From assembly GCA_048013815.1 (NCBI GenBank), contig CM106585.1, forward strand, positions 6,138,001 through 6,202,000: DNA of 64,000 bases. The letters are read 5' to 3'. The notes under the pieces are model-generated. The model worked only from the letters and a program-made list of their open reading frames with translations. It searched no databases and was not told where the DNA came from. Made by a program: the position numbers and the translations under genes. The DNA is from Setoptus koraiensis (Eukaryota; Arthropoda). Below are positions 11,781 through 23,381 of this stretch, in pieces (position 1 is the stretch's first letter; each line of letters opens with the position of its first letter).

Positions 11781-12372
11781 ACACATTGCGCTGCACACGG
11801 GCACAGAACGTTCATCTCGATTGAGTGAGCCTAACATATTAGCAGTGAGTGTGTGCATTCAGGATTGTTGAGTGAATTCGGTTCAATTTTCGCAGCAACA
11901 CGATCTGTGCCAATGTTAATGTTTTGAGAGTGCACTGCAACAGTCAGCAGCCATGCATAAACAGTGCAAAGTGAGCCAGTTGCTTGCTACACCCTGCAGG
12001 CTCCACCGTGGAATTGAAACGAGTAGCTTGGAACACCCCTCACATAAAGCAGGCTGCTATTGATCCCGTTGTGACTGTGTGTGATGCGCTCCATGTTGCC
12101 ACCAATGTTGTGTATATGGGCTGCACTGCAGCCGCTGCAAGCTGCGCCACACACACACACACACACGCACAAGCTGCTGCAAACTGCAGTGCTGTTGGCA
12201 CTTTGACAACGAAAGCTGCTGCAGCCCTCACTGTTGTGTGCTTGTGTGACGATAGGGTGGGAAGAGCGAGTGTTCAGCGGGTGCTTTTGTACCGGGCCTG
12301 GCTTCCACAGTTCGTCGCGATGAGTGAAGCACACGGTCCAGTCGCTGGGGTGTTGTGTGCAAAACGACGCGC

Positions 12373-12378
12373 TATAAA
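12373..12378 (+). promoter_or_regulatory. Second candidate TATA box in identical 12-mer
   Basis: The same 12-mer GCTATAAAACAC recurs 598 bases downstream of the first. Flanks are otherwise different. It lies 60 bases before the ATG of an unrecognised 175-codon frame. Confidence 0.35.
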
Positions 12379-13243
12379 ACACTCTGCCCGACTTCTGGCG
12401 CATAGTGCCTTTGTCGGTTATCCAGCAAACCGATGCACCGCTCGAGCCAGCGCAGCCTAAACAGTTCAAATTCTCACTTTGAAATGCGACACCCAGTAGG
12501 TAAACTCACACTGCGCTCTAGCTCCATCAGCATTGGACTAACTGGACAAGATGTTCGCTTACACACACACACACAAACAAACAAACGGCACACACTGACA
12601 AACGTTGAACAATCTGTGCTTTTGTGCAGCGCAATTTATCTCGCGAGCCTCGAGGTGCAACTTGCAAGTTTGCTCTCGCGAGTCGCGACGCCCTCTACAC
12701 GGTGCTGCTGCAGCAGTGCTGCATGCTCAATTCGCGATGCACTATGCACCGCTCTTGGGTGTTCACGGCGGCACAGATCGTGCATCGGCACAAAGGGTGC
12801 AGCGTCGGACCCCACTGCATCAACGAATCAACGCGCACCATACAGGCCTGGACGAAGTGCGCATGACAAGACTAACTGTAATTGTGGCGCGCCCTATATT
12901 TGCACCAGAAAAAATACCACATGTACTTTTTTATTGATGAACTATTGGCCCGTAAAGTGAATGCACAGTCTTTCAAAAACCGATCATTTTTGCTGCTTTG
13001 TCCGATAGAGGGCCCCCATCTGTCAATAGCAGCGCAAGCACCGCAACAGCAAAAACCCGAGTCACATGTGACGAATTTGGGCGGATTTCCAGAATCATTT
13101 TCTGTCCCTGCTAAAAGCATTCGGTAGAAGAAGGAAAAAACTAGCCGTCGTCGCCAAAACAATTTCAACCAAACTCTTACAACTGATGGCATCATTCAGA
13201 TTGTCATAATGAGATAGAGATCGGAAAAACTCATCACTCAATC

Positions 13244-13975
13244 ATGACTGACAAGGCTGCCACTGGATTCAGTTCTGGCATGGACGAGCCCACAGAAAAT
13301 TTGTTTCTCAAGAACGGATAAAAGGTTGTCACTACAGATATCAGGCAGGAAAAATTGGACAAGTTGTGGCAAGCTGTAAAGGGTCATACCTCAAGGGATT
13401 TGAACCGTTGGCTCTTGTGCCGACTTTCGTCGACCTGATAATGTTGAAATTATTATGGAGAAGACCTTGGAGAAATTCGCCCAACTAGAAGTTTTTGTAA
13501 ACAATGCTGGAACATCCGTTAGACCCTTTGACCAAGATCTAAAGGATAGCTATGACGCGAGTCGTGAAACCATGTCGATCAATTTGGATTCGAAAGCAAA
13601 ATTGACACTGACTGGGTGGAACACCTGAAGAAGACTGAGAGCGATGTCGTCAATGTGTCCAGTGTTGGTTGCATGAAACCTTCAGACGTACCCTATGCTC
13701 ATTGTACTCCGAAAGCTGGCATGACAATACTTTCCGAGTGTTTGGCCATTCTATTAACGCCAGATGTTAGAGTTAACGCAGTGTTACCAAGACCCGTGGC
13801 GACACCATTAGTTAACAATGTTGGAATAAATGGGGGCATGTTTCGCAAATTAGCTGGAGGAACCTGTCTTGTCGGTCGCATGGGCGAGTCTGACTAGATA
13901 GCCAAAGCAATAGCATATTTAGCTTCGGACGACTGCTCTACCATAAAGTGAAAGCAACAGTTGTGATTATAATGT
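13244..13975 (+). pseudogene. Short-chain dehydrogenase/reductase pseudogene
   Basis: Frames in sequence resemble one SDR enzyme (Rossmann-fold NAD(P)-dependent oxidoreductase). It starts MTDKAATGFSSGMDEP, then VVTTDIRQEKLDKLW, then PDNVEIIMEKTLEKF and VFVNNAGTS (the NNAG motif), DVVNVSSVG, and VRVNAVLPRPVATPLV (the PG-type motif), ending IAYLASDDCSTI. It is not intact. A stop follows residue 25, at least one frame change lies before the PDNVEI segment, a stop follows LTLTGWNT, and another (TAG) precedes the tail. The Tyr of the YxxxK catalytic motif appears as His (HCTPK). No intron was obvious, so a retrocopy or an exon-poor tandem duplicate is possible. Its 3' flank matches sequence near 8.0 and 17.0 kb. 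Confidence 0.85.
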
Positions 13976-14436
13976 AATAATTATTTATAAGATGTGATTA
14001 ATATAAACAGGAAAGTTATGTCAAGGTGGTCAAGATCAAGCATACAGAACGTCGTCACTCATCTTACAACATTACGGATATGATGCAAACATAGAGAAAT
14101 CTCGGACCTGAAGAATGCACAGTGTAGGGGCCATATACAATTGTGATATTGGTGATAAACGTTGGTCTTTCAAGAAATGTCCAAAGGAATTCCATAAATC
14201 TTTTGGCAACCTGAAACTGTTGTGGAGACAGATACACAGTCCGCTCATAACGCAAATCTGAACCAAGTTGAGGCAATTCAGTGTTTGAAAGTTCTTGAAA
14301 AACTATCGTTCTAAGTGGTATTATTACTATGTAGTTTATCTGTTTATGTTTATTTTCTAGTATATCAAGGCAAAATTGTGTTAAGGTGTAAAAATCATAT
14401 AATTATATCATAAATTGCACAACTACTACGAGAAGG
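13976..14436. other. Flank of SDR pseudogene (dispersed repeat copy B)
   Basis: TGTAATAATTA, AGGAAAGTTATGTCAAGGTG and GGTCTTTCAAGAAATG echo copies A (about 8.0-8.3 kb) and C (about 16.9-17.1 kb). No gene is seen before the phospholipase 3' end. Confidence 0.5.
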
Positions 14437-15789
14437 TCAATGGCCAGTCTTCCTCGTCGAGTTTTTGTAAGGTTTCGAGCCAGCTATGTCATTGTCTGCG
14501 GACTCATCATGCAAATACTGTGCCAACCAGTTAGGATTAGTGTCATCCAGAACGGTCATAATTTTTTCGGATATGAATGTGGCCACAAGGTCCGAGCGCA
14601 ACACATCTATGTGATCTAAAATTTCAAACTTATGAGTATAAACGGGCTGACTTTGATCCTTGATCCATCGGGTACATGAGGACAAACTCTCTATGTTAAC
14701 CGTCCCGTCACCGTCGCCATCTATCTCCTCGTAACTATCACTTGTGATATTTCCATTGAATACCAATTGACTAGGTGTTGGTACACCACTGCTGTAGAGG
14801 CACCAGAGCTCGACTTTGGGGGCAGTCAAATTCTGCAGTATTACTTTAGTGTCGTTCCACATGGCATGCTGAGGATGAAACTGTTTATCTATGAAAAATT
14901 CATCAAAGTTAGCCAAAGTGTAATTCTTGTCCTTAGTCTGAACAAGGACCCTGTCTTTGGAGAACACTGGCTCTATGGGGAAAAGATAAGGCAGGCTCGG
15001 AAAAGAGCTTTGCAAGTCTCGCAATAATGATGATTTTAGTAGATAAATTCCTAGATTGTCACCGAACAGCATGGCACTGATAGCTTTAAACGAACCACTC
15101 CATGGAGCTGCTATACTTATGAGACGCCTGACATGGGTATCTTTCCAGTCTTGATCCATTTTATTGAGGAGATGAACTGAATTCAAACAACCCATGGAGT
15201 GGCAAATAAGTGTGACTCGTCGACAACCGTTTTCGATATAAGCTGTTTCAATCAAATTTGTCAAATTCAAAAAATACTCATCCATTTCGTTTGGGGCTTT
15301 CCTGAAGTCATAACCCGCCCCAACCATATCTATATTTCTTCTATAGCCATTTGCACTAACCAATTTATCTATGATGGCGGAGAAATATTGCGTCTTAGGC
15401 AGTTTGTAAATATCTAAATAATCCACACTGTCAATGGAACCAAACGAAGTTGCTCTTATTTGTACTCCCGGCGAGTTATAAGTCTTGCGATCAGTGAAAT
15501 TATAATGAAGTTCCATATTGTCGACGAAGCAGTCTATAGCGACAGGAACTAACAAATGAACATTCAGCCATAGATCGAACCAGTCCGACTTTAGGTCACA
15601 AAGATAGTGAATTCTATCTGGCTTATCTAGCTTAGCCTCTAACTGTGTCCCTCCATCACCTGGAATAAAAACTATTGGACTTTTAGGTGCAAATGTTGAT
15701 GTTTGGTTCAAATCTCCATTTGTTCTTGCGATGCCATTTGTTGCTTGGAATAGAAGAATTAAGGATAGTAATGACCCGATGAGAGCCAT
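14437..15789 (-). CDS. PLA2G15: Lysosomal phospholipase A2 / LCAT-like lipase
   Basis: A 450-residue intronless ORF. The ATG at 15789 is chosen; the extra upstream codon is GTG. Residues 1-21 (MALIGSLLSLILLF...) form a signal peptide. The mature enzyme opens with PIVFIPGDGGTQLEAKL (the LCAT-family oxyanion/lid region). It has the nucleophile motif CHSMG (Ser198), a probable acidic residue Asp361 in DGDGTVN and a probable His393 in LDHIDVL, which completes the alpha/beta-hydrolase triad in the order and spacing of PLA2G15. N-glycosylation sequons (NQT, NFT, NLT, NIT) fit a secretory or lysosomal glycoprotein. Length is close to the family norm of about 410-440. The family hydrolyses phospholipids and transfers acyl groups at acid pH. 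Upstream sequence has TATAAA on this strand and several GATA motifs, suggesting gut-type expression (inference). Confidence 0.92.
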   Translation of the reverse strand: MALIGSLLSLILLFQATNGIARTNGDLNQTSTFAPKSPIVFIPGDGGTQLEAKLDKPDRIHYLCDLKSDWFDLWLNVHLLVPVAIDCFVDNMELHYNFTDRKTYNSPGVQIRATSFGSIDSVDYLDIYKLPKTQYFSAIIDKLVSANGYRRNIDMVGAGYDFRKAPNEMDEYFLNLTNLIETAYIENGCRRVTLICHSMGCLNSVHLLNKMDQDWKDTHVRRLISIAAPWSGSFKAISAMLFGDNLGIYLLKSSLLRDLQSSFPSLPYLFPIEPVFSKDRVLVQTKDKNYTLANFDEFFIDKQFHPQHAMWNDTKVILQNLTAPKVELWCLYSSGVPTPSQLVFNGNITSDSYEEIDGDGDGTVNIESLSSCTRWIKDQSQPVYTHKFEILDHIDVLRSDLVATFISEKIMTVLDDTNPNWLAQYLHDESADNDIAGSKPYKNSTRKTGH

Positions 15790-15946
15790 CACTAAGCAAT
15801 TCTACAAGCGTCTATAACCTCAATTTGATGTTTTTGAGACAGAAATTGGATCTAGTCCGATTAATCCTTGCAAAATAAGTGGTTGCGAGTGATTATATTG
15901 ACACAACACTAAAGACGATGTCTTGTTTTGTGCTGCAAAGGCTAAA

Positions 15947-15952
15947 TTTATA
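15947..15952 (-). promoter_or_regulatory. Candidate TATA box of the phospholipase gene
   Basis: TATAAA on the minus strand, about 158 bases before the ATG. This would place transcription start near 15920 and give a 5' UTR of about 130 bases. Confidence 0.5.
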
Positions 15953-15975
15953 CTCTAGCCATTACAACAGTGTGT

Positions 15976-16275
15976 TATCTTGTTGTTTTCTTTGTGATAT
16001 CGCACAATTTAGATCGTGCGTCCATATTGAGCGATAAGATAAATAGATAATGTTGATCGCGAAGAACTCTTGTGAGAACAAGCTCCCTAATTAACTTACT
16101 CCTGACAACAGTCTACAAGGAAACTTGCGATTTTAAATGATATATCATTTAATTAGATTCAAAGTAGTTACCCTGCCTCCAACTGAATCAGTGTCCATTG
16201 TTGTCAATTAACGATAAGGATCCACACCCAATGCACTTTTAAATGAAATCGATGTCGTGATTGTTGTTATCAGTC
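15976..16275 (-). promoter_or_regulatory. GATA-motif cluster upstream of the phospholipase
   Basis: At least six GATAA-type cores in 300 bases, on both strands: TTATCT at about 15976; GATAAG, GATAAA and GATAAT in one run at 16033-16050; GATAAG near 16210; and TTATC near 16269. GATA factors drive digestive-tract genes in arthropods, but a role here is inferred only from motif density. Confidence 0.45.
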
Positions 16276-17130
16276 GATGAAGATCTAACAATCCAAACGT
16301 GTGTCAACATCCGGATGATTCTACCCGACTATTCCTCGTTTCTGTGTCGTTGCGGTGGTGCTCTCAAGTTTTGGTAATCTAGATACCGGCCAGGGCAGAG
16401 GTTCCAGAGATATCCTCAATCGTGGCAGTTTTTTGTAAATGACTTTTCTTCCGACTTGATACCTGATGAATGTAGATGTAAATTTAGTTACATTTGTGCA
16501 ACGAGCGCCTCTAGTGACAATTCCAAGAAATATTTCCATCACGAGTCAAGAAGGTGACATTCAGTGTCAGGTGCGACATGGGATTACGGGCAAATGTTTT
16601 TATCCGATCTTTGTGTATTTATAATCTCAAAGTCAGGTAACATCACCGTCTGTTGAACTTGTCATAATTGAATGTTCATATTCAGACATGTATTGAATTA
16701 TTTTCACCAATTCATTATTATTTTCATGATACAACGAGACTGTAATCGACTATCGAGAGTATTTAAGAGCAGACAGTTGAAAACGACATCCATAAAGATC
16801 AAAATATTACCTATGATTGGGGCCGCACGGTCAAGAATTGTCGAAACACCCGCCATTTTGTGACGACGTTCAAAAATAGGGATAGGATTTTCAAGCAATA
16901 AACAAGCAACTGCCCATGAAGAGAATGCAACAGTTCTGGTCATTATGTAATAATTGTTCGTTGGATGCAAACATAAACTGGTTCAATATTAATAGGAAAG
17001 AAAGTTGTGTCAGGGCGGTCAGAATGGAGCTTACGTGATTGTTCACCACCGAGCAACTCGATATAACGGACACAATGGACCATTTGGTGACTCAGGAACA
17101 GGATCCCCGAGGAGAGAGAACAATATTGTT
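16276..17130. other. Intergenic stretch with SDR-tail-like copy C
   Basis: A 72-codon minus-strand frame (16321-16539, MEIFLGIVTRGAR...) is unrecognised and weak. At about 16910-16950 the + strand reads ...ATVLVIM then stop, echoing ATVVIIM then stop at the end of the SDR pseudogene. The following TGTAATAATTG, GGATGCAAACAT, GGAAAGAAAGTTGTGTCAGG and GATTGTTCACCACCGA match copies A and B. I read 16895-17110 as a third decayed tail. Confidence 0.45.
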
Positions 17131-20100
17131 TTCCAGGCTTGAGGATCTGGCATCGTCCAATCTAGCGTTCGGCCTCTTCTGGTTGGACTCGGCTGAAGAT
17201 GCAACTTGATTGGCGCGGTATCTCACAATTCGCAATAAAGAAGCCGAGTATCACCTGAATGGGAATTTGCCGACTGTAAAATGTTCCAAAGGGATCGGAG
17301 ATGGGACTGGACCAATCCGCGAGCCAGTGCGAAACAAAAAGATGCTCTGTAACTGTAAATTCAGATTAGTGACTGTCAATTTTTGTGCAAGGAAACAAAA
17401 CAGAACAATGCAGACCCGGTAGGACTGGCACCGTCAGCTATGTTGGCAACGTTTGAGCAATGTGAGAAGGCGGCAAAAAATGAGCTCAACATAGCCGGCT
17501 ATGGATGTACTAGTGAGTTTGAGGAAAATTGTTGAAACGAATTCTTGCAGTGAAATTGGCCGCTTGAGAGACAAAGTTTTCTCTTTTGGTTCGCGTGATG
17601 GCCAGATTTGATTTTGCGAGAATAGAGAGAGCAAAAAATCTTAAGCTCAGTATTTTGGAATTAACTGACTTGTTTCATGCCAGAGCGTCTTATCGATTAT
17701 CCGTGTCAAATGGTAGGTTAGCCGGGGAAAGAGCCGTGATGGCGTGGATTGGCCGAAGTGTGTGTTGGACATAGAGACATTGCATTGTGGATTATCTTTG
17801 CACTAATGACGACGACGATTCTGGCTGTGGCCGCGGCTTCTTTGCAGGGCTATTAATTTCTGGCCACTTGGCCGCTTCAACAACTTGAGCCTCGATGGCC
17901 CGATGGCTGAAACGGCGAGCGGTGCAAATGAGCGTCAGCGATGAATCACACTAACATGTAATCGTCGCTGTCGTCATTCGATTGCGTCATGAGCGAGCCG
18001 TGGCGAGACCTCGGGGAGGAGATGAAAAGATATGGAGGTCACGATAGAGACGTCTTAATTAGTGACGGCCTTTGCGGCTTGATTTCGAGAGGCATCGAGA
18101 CGGAGCGGCGGCCCAACAACGACCAGCCCGGCCCGGCCAGGTCCGACGTTGCAAGTGTGCCTAGCCGGGCCGGACAGGACCGGGCACACTGGCAATGTCG
18201 GCGGCATTGGCGTTGAAAGATTTGTATTTATCAATTTGGCGTGCCGTGCCGGTGTTGTTGTTGCTGCTGTTGGCGTTGTTGTTGCCGTTGTTGTTGTTGT
18301 TGGCACTGGAGCCCGATGGCCGACAAGGTTGTTTGTTGTCGTTGTTGCAGCCACCTCGTCGGCTGTTACAAATTAGAATATGGCAACAAGAATAACGACA
18401 CGGCGCATTATCTTGCGTGCTCAAGTCTTTTCTCACGCCCGTCACTTGACTCGGCGCATCTCGCTGCCATATGTTGCAACCATATTATAGCCATAGCTGA
18501 CTCGTTTACGTAATAACAGACTGGACACGATTACCTGTATGTAGCGGTATGTGGGGGTATGTGTTGCATCGGCGTTGTCGTTGGTTGTTGAGTATGGTGC
18601 ATGGTGCGGCGTTAAAAGCAAAAGTTGGCCAACATTCTGTCGGCAGCAAGTTGCCCAGAATTAGTCCAATAGGTTAGCCTGTCCGCTAGCTAGCTTAGCC
18701 ATGCCCGACAGCCACACATTGACCATCCGGCACGATTCATCCGGCCATTATGTAATATATATAACGGGCCTAAATTAATGGCTGATTATGCTCATGAAGA
18801 AAGGCCACTGCGCAATCAGTGGCGTGATTGGTATCAATAATAATCAAATGAAGCCAATGAGGCTCATCATCCAAATTGATTAGCCTATTTCCGACGCCGC
18901 AACACGCCAGCGCCGATAGATCGGTAGATGTAATACACCGATGCATACCGATGTATACCGATACATACCAATGTGTACCGGCGACCACGATAACGCACCG
19001 TCTTGCGCCGTCTGCCGTGTTGTAACTTGTGCCCGTCGTCGTCGTCGTCGTCGGTTGCGTTTAGTTACGTAATACACACATACGTAACTCACATAAATAA
19101 TGAGTAAGACGATGGGTAGGCCGACTGAATGTGCATCCAGAGATGCAGCGATAACAAATGCAGCGGATCAGTATGAACGGTCGCATCGGGTCGTTTGCGA
19201 TGATCAATCTTTATTTACACACAACGTTAAGTGCATTATTACATCATCGGATAATCAGCGCCGTTTCTGGCCCACGACAACAAACATGCTGCTGCTCTCA
19301 GTGAAATAGATCAAAACAGTCAGACCGTTATATTCGGGCGACCATCAATGATGGGATGATGATTATTATTTTTTATCCCCACGGTAATTATAACGGTTAT
19401 TATAACAGTTGTTTTTGCAAACAACGCTTGCAACAACAGCAGCAAGCAGAAAGCAACAACAACAGCAACAGCAACAGCAACAACAACAATAACGGCGACG
19501 ACGACGAGCAACAACAACAAACAACAACAACGAAACAAGCGCATCATTATAGCGGTCAAGAGGGCAGTTGTTGTTTATTATTATTATCCAATTGGTTGCG
19601 TAAGACCACCCACAAGCAGCACACACACACATTATCAATTTATTGGATGATCTATTTACAACAACAACTCGGCCCATCGTAATCTCAGTGAATTTTTGCC
19701 AGTAATTTGCCGGAGTGATTGCTGAGAAATTTGAACAATATTACAACTGCACTACAATGTTGACGGCTGCTGCTGCTTTGCGATAATCATCGTCGTGAGT
19801 GTTGCAACCTCATATGTGTATATGAGGCCGCCATTATCATCCTTTATGTGTATCGCCATAAACAAATGTTGGCGCAAACAAGAAAAAAATACATAATAAT
19901 AGATGGCAAAAGAATGGACAAGAATGGAGCGTAATAGAATAAAAGACGGATGATTGATTGATTCTTTACAAGTGTGAATGAATTACTACTACCGCCGTTG
20001 GTGTTAACTTTTTTCGTTTAGCCAGCCAGTCAGCCGGTCAGCCAGACTGACTGGCTAAACGTTAGTTTGGTTATTGTAACTTTTGTTGTTGCTGTTGCAA

Positions 20101-22900
20101 CAATAATAACAGAAACACCAATTGTCGCCGTTATCGTTTTATCATACAAACAATAATAACTATGATGATCGATGAGTCCGCAAATCTCGAGCTTTCACTG
20201 TCTCGAGTGCAACAGGTATCATCAAGGTGAAAGAAAGAAAACTCTGCGAAGAAAGTGCTTCATTTTCGCCACTCTAATTATATTTAATTGATCACCTCAT
20301 TGATACATGCTCTTTATTTTTTGCATTTATTCTTTTTTCGTTCGTTCGTTCGTTGCTACTTGCAACTTGGCAAACAAACAAAGCCAACAATGCAAGCTCG
20401 TCGGCATTCAACAACGAGGCGCAATTCGTCAGCATTCAATTGTCGCAATTGAATACTCGCAAATGTTACTTATTATTATAACTGTTTCTTGTTTTTTGCA
20501 CTCCATTCATCGCCAGACCTAATGAGCATGTTCTAAATTTGCAATTTCGCAAATTTCTCGCAATTTTTCAATTGCAGCCCAACGGGTCTGGGCACTTGGC
20601 GATTCTTGGAAGCGGCCGATGACACATGTCCGATTGCAATCGGTTATTCACACTTGCTCGCATTCGCGTATGGATACTGCGAATCTATTCAGTTAGCTTG
20701 GTCAACTTATCAACTGGACCTAACCGATTAGCCTCTGCTCGGTCTGATTGGCTCGTCGGGCGGCGGTGGCGACGATCAAAATGATGAAATCAGGCGAAAG
20801 AGGGAAATTGTATCGAGTAATGCGATACTATTCGCATTATATGCGAGCATACAAAATGCTACTTGCATCGGGGCGCTTATCGCATCTGAGCGCTTATCAA
20901 TGAACGACGATGACATCTATCAGGAAATATACAGATATACATATAATAATAATCTGATTGCTTCTCACACACGCCGACTGATTGCGTAAGTGCATTTGAC
21001 AGCGCCAAGTACCGGTATTAATAGAGCTGGCGAGTGCCAGAGTTATTCTCAATATATTCGCGATATACTCGCAATATATTCGCGATATACTCGCAATATA
21101 TTCGCGATATATTCGCGATACATTCGCAATATATTCGCGATATGCAGTAATATACAGTAATATGGAGAACATACTGTGATTATCATGATGTCTTGCTCTG
21201 AAGCGATTGTGTGCCCGTTTCTCGCCGAAACGGCCGCCCGACAAGCCTCGTTCCATGCGCATACGGCCGGTTGTCACAATGAGACGGCATGCGCATTTTT
21301 ATATACATTTTTATATGACCGTTATGTTTTTATATGCCCGCTCAAGTGTTGGCTTTGATTTTATTTGTTTCCGAGACAAGACAATTCAATAGATGGGCCG
21401 GTGCGAGCCGAAGACAAGAGACGATTGTCGTGTTTATTCGCCTGATTTATTGTGCCTGTGAATAAATGGCCTGTGAGCGCTCAAACTGACAACTGACTTT
21501 CCAAAACAAAGTCTCTCTCTCTCTCTCTCTCGCTCTCTCGTCGAGAGACTCTCGAAGCTTCACAAAGTCCGGCACCGCTCACGAGAGCGAGAGAGAGCAA
21601 CTTTATCTTGGCGAGATAATGAATATCAGCACACAATATTTGTTGCATACATAACGATAAGTGAATAATAAAAACAACATTAAGTCACCTGTGCAGCCAA
21701 TAGCGACCCGACAGAGAGGAACTGTCCGCATAATTGATTGTCACGCCGTTTGATGGGTGACGGACGAGCGACCAAAATGAGTCGCACACTTTCTCGGCTT
21801 GATTGACAACCGTAAAGTGTCTCTCTCGGGATCTGTCGCTGCGAGTCGCTGGCTGCGAGTCTCTCGGAAGTATCATAACTTCGTTGCTGTTGCATGATGA
21901 GATTATTATCTCGCTGATTCGATTCGGTGCATTCACTGCGAATTGTTTCGTCTCGTATCGTTTCGTTTTTGCTCGGCTCGGCTCGAATCGACTCGAATCG
22001 ACTCGAATCCGGTCGGCGTTTCGTTGCGTCGCAACCTGATAAATTGATAGCGCCGGCGTTTGCTCATTAGAATCATCATCGTTTCCAGTTTCGGGCGGGC
22101 CGACGAGCGCGCAACTGGCAAAAGTTGGTCACCGGCGAGCGTCAACTTTGTCGCTGTTGTCGCTGTCGTCGCTGTTGCCGGCGCCGCCGAGCCGCCGAGC
22201 CGCCGAGTTGTCGAGCCGCCGAGCCGCGGAATTGTCGAGCGGCTTTCCGCACACCGAACACCGACGGCATGCGGATATCGCCGAGGCGGTTGTTGTTATC
22301 CGTTTGTGGCGGCTGTTGCAACAGTTTAACCATTGTTCTCGCCAGTCGCAACGCAATTTATCGACACTTTGCGACAACAACAAAAAGCAACAGGTAAATT
22401 GCGGTCGGTGCAAGCTTGTTGCTCGCTGCCAATGCGGCCAATATCATAACACTGATCCCTTGTGATCACAGTTTGATCATCAAACACTGTCGACGTCGGT
22501 CTGGCTTGGTGCACCGCTGCACAACACAATGCCGGCTCGTGAGCCTGGCTCGACAACCCTTGGCACCGGTGCACCAGATCGGATGCCACTCTGATCTTGG
22601 GACACACTGATCGATGCAGGCTGCAAGGTGCCACTGGCATCATGCGAGCTGCCGAGTGCAAGCTGCCTGATGCGAGCTGCAGGGTGCGAGCTGCCTGATG
22701 CGAGGTGTAGGGTGCAAGGTGCAAGGCGAAAGGGATGCGAGGTGCAGAGCGCAAAGTGAAGGGTGCAAGATTATGTAATAGCAGTGAGTGTGGATGGTGG
22801 AAAAAATGTGTCGCCTTGTCGCTTTAGCGGCTCACACGCAGCAGTGTGTTTAGCTGTTGATTGGCTCGAATCGCTTGTCAAGTGCCAATTAAGCGTGCCC
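17131..22900. other. Gene-free desert, first part
   Basis: No coding exon could be supported; long open frames follow triplet repeats. Visible structure: CTG/TTG runs at about 18245-18305; CAA/CAG runs at 19430-19530; three TTACGTAA octamers at 7988, 18506 and 19065 (the last two here); a dyad of GTTTAGCCAG and CTGACTGGCTAAAC at 20016-20060; a 9-bp-arm hairpin at 20434-20454; a CGCGATATATT-type array at 21049-21142; CT/GA microsatellites near 21515-21600; a GCCGCCGAG array at about 22185-22250; and a GGTGCGAGCTGCC array at about 22634-22745. Confidence 0.65.
21049..21142. repeat. 20-bp AT/CG tandem array (TATTCGCGATATACTCGCAA)
   Basis: About four and a half units, themselves made of two 10-bp near-palindromic halves alternating TTCGCGATATA and CTCGCAATATA. 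Confidence 0.85.
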
Positions 22901-22990
22901 AACACAACAGGTGAAAAAAGAGACACACAATTTTGACAGCTGCGAATCAAATCGAAGCGCCAGCAACTTGGGCACAGTTACACTGTGCTC

Positions 22991-23065
22991 TCGGCAACCG
23001 TCATCTCGGCAACCGTCATCTCGGCAAGTGTCAGCTGCGCAACTGTCATCTCGGCAAGTGTCAGC
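22991..23065. repeat. 15-bp tandem repeat (TCGGCAACCGTCATC)
   Basis: Five units with substitutions alternating CATC and CAGC endings, hinting at a higher-order 30-bp unit. Confidence 0.85.
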
Positions 23066-23140
23066 TGGGCTGCGTCAGCTGGCTGTCAGTTTGCCTGTGT
23101 CAGCTGGCCGCGTCTCAATTTGACAACTTGAGCCACAGCA

Positions 23141-23175
23141 TGACTCATGTAACACGGCTCATGTGACATGAGTCA
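23141..23175. repeat. Inverted pair of AP-1-like sites
   Basis: TGACTCATGT at 23141-23150 and its reverse complement ACATGAGTCA at 23166-23175 flank a 15-base loop. TGACTCA is the bZIP/AP-1 core. Confidence 0.7.
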
Positions 23176-23268
23176 CGTTACGCAAGACACACAGCTCGAG
23201 TGGCCAGTGTTTGCAGTGCACGGTTGTTGTCATGTCGGATATTATTACTGTATTATTGTCATTACGTC

Positions 23269-23370
23269 ACTGCGACCACGCCAACTGTCACTGCGACTAG
23301 CCAACTGTCACTGCGACTAGCCAACTGTCACTGCGACCAGCCAACTGTCACTGCGACCAGCCAACTGTCA
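23269..23370. repeat. 20-bp tandem repeat (CCAACTGTCACTGCGACTAG)
   Basis: Units start at 23281, 23301, 23321, 23341 and 23361 (half), with one diverged unit before. Changes between units are confined to CTAG versus CCAG. There are no unique spacers, so it is a satellite-like repeat and not a CRISPR array. Confidence 0.92.
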
Positions 23371-23381
23371 CAAGTGCACAC

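Larger units (their letters stand above)
11292..13243. other. Non-coding interval with two TATA-type promoter candidates
   Basis: Upstream flank of the minus-strand PRRC2-like gene (TA-rich to about 11.6 kb), then DNA rich in TGC/GCA words. Open frames at 11984-12460 (no ATG start) and 12433-12960 (ATG start, 175 codons) have low-complexity His/Thr/Cys/Ser translations, and I do not recognise them. A non-coding transcript is possible given the TATA boxes. Confidence 0.5.

Noticed and set aside
12433-12960. 175-codon ATG frame after the second TATA box
   Set aside because: No domain, Cys/Ser/Thr-rich low-complexity sequence; kept only as part of a possible non-coding transcript.
16321-16539. 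72-codon minus-strand frame
   Set aside because: Unrecognised, short, no flanking support; chance frame more likely.
20165-20215. Hammerhead-ribozyme-like core (CGATGAGTCCGCAAA)
   Set aside because: The closing stem II complement and the GAAA box are missing, so the catalytic fold cannot form.
23269-23370. CRISPR-like regular repeat
   Set aside because: The 20-bp units are directly tandem with no unique spacers, and the context is animal DNA.
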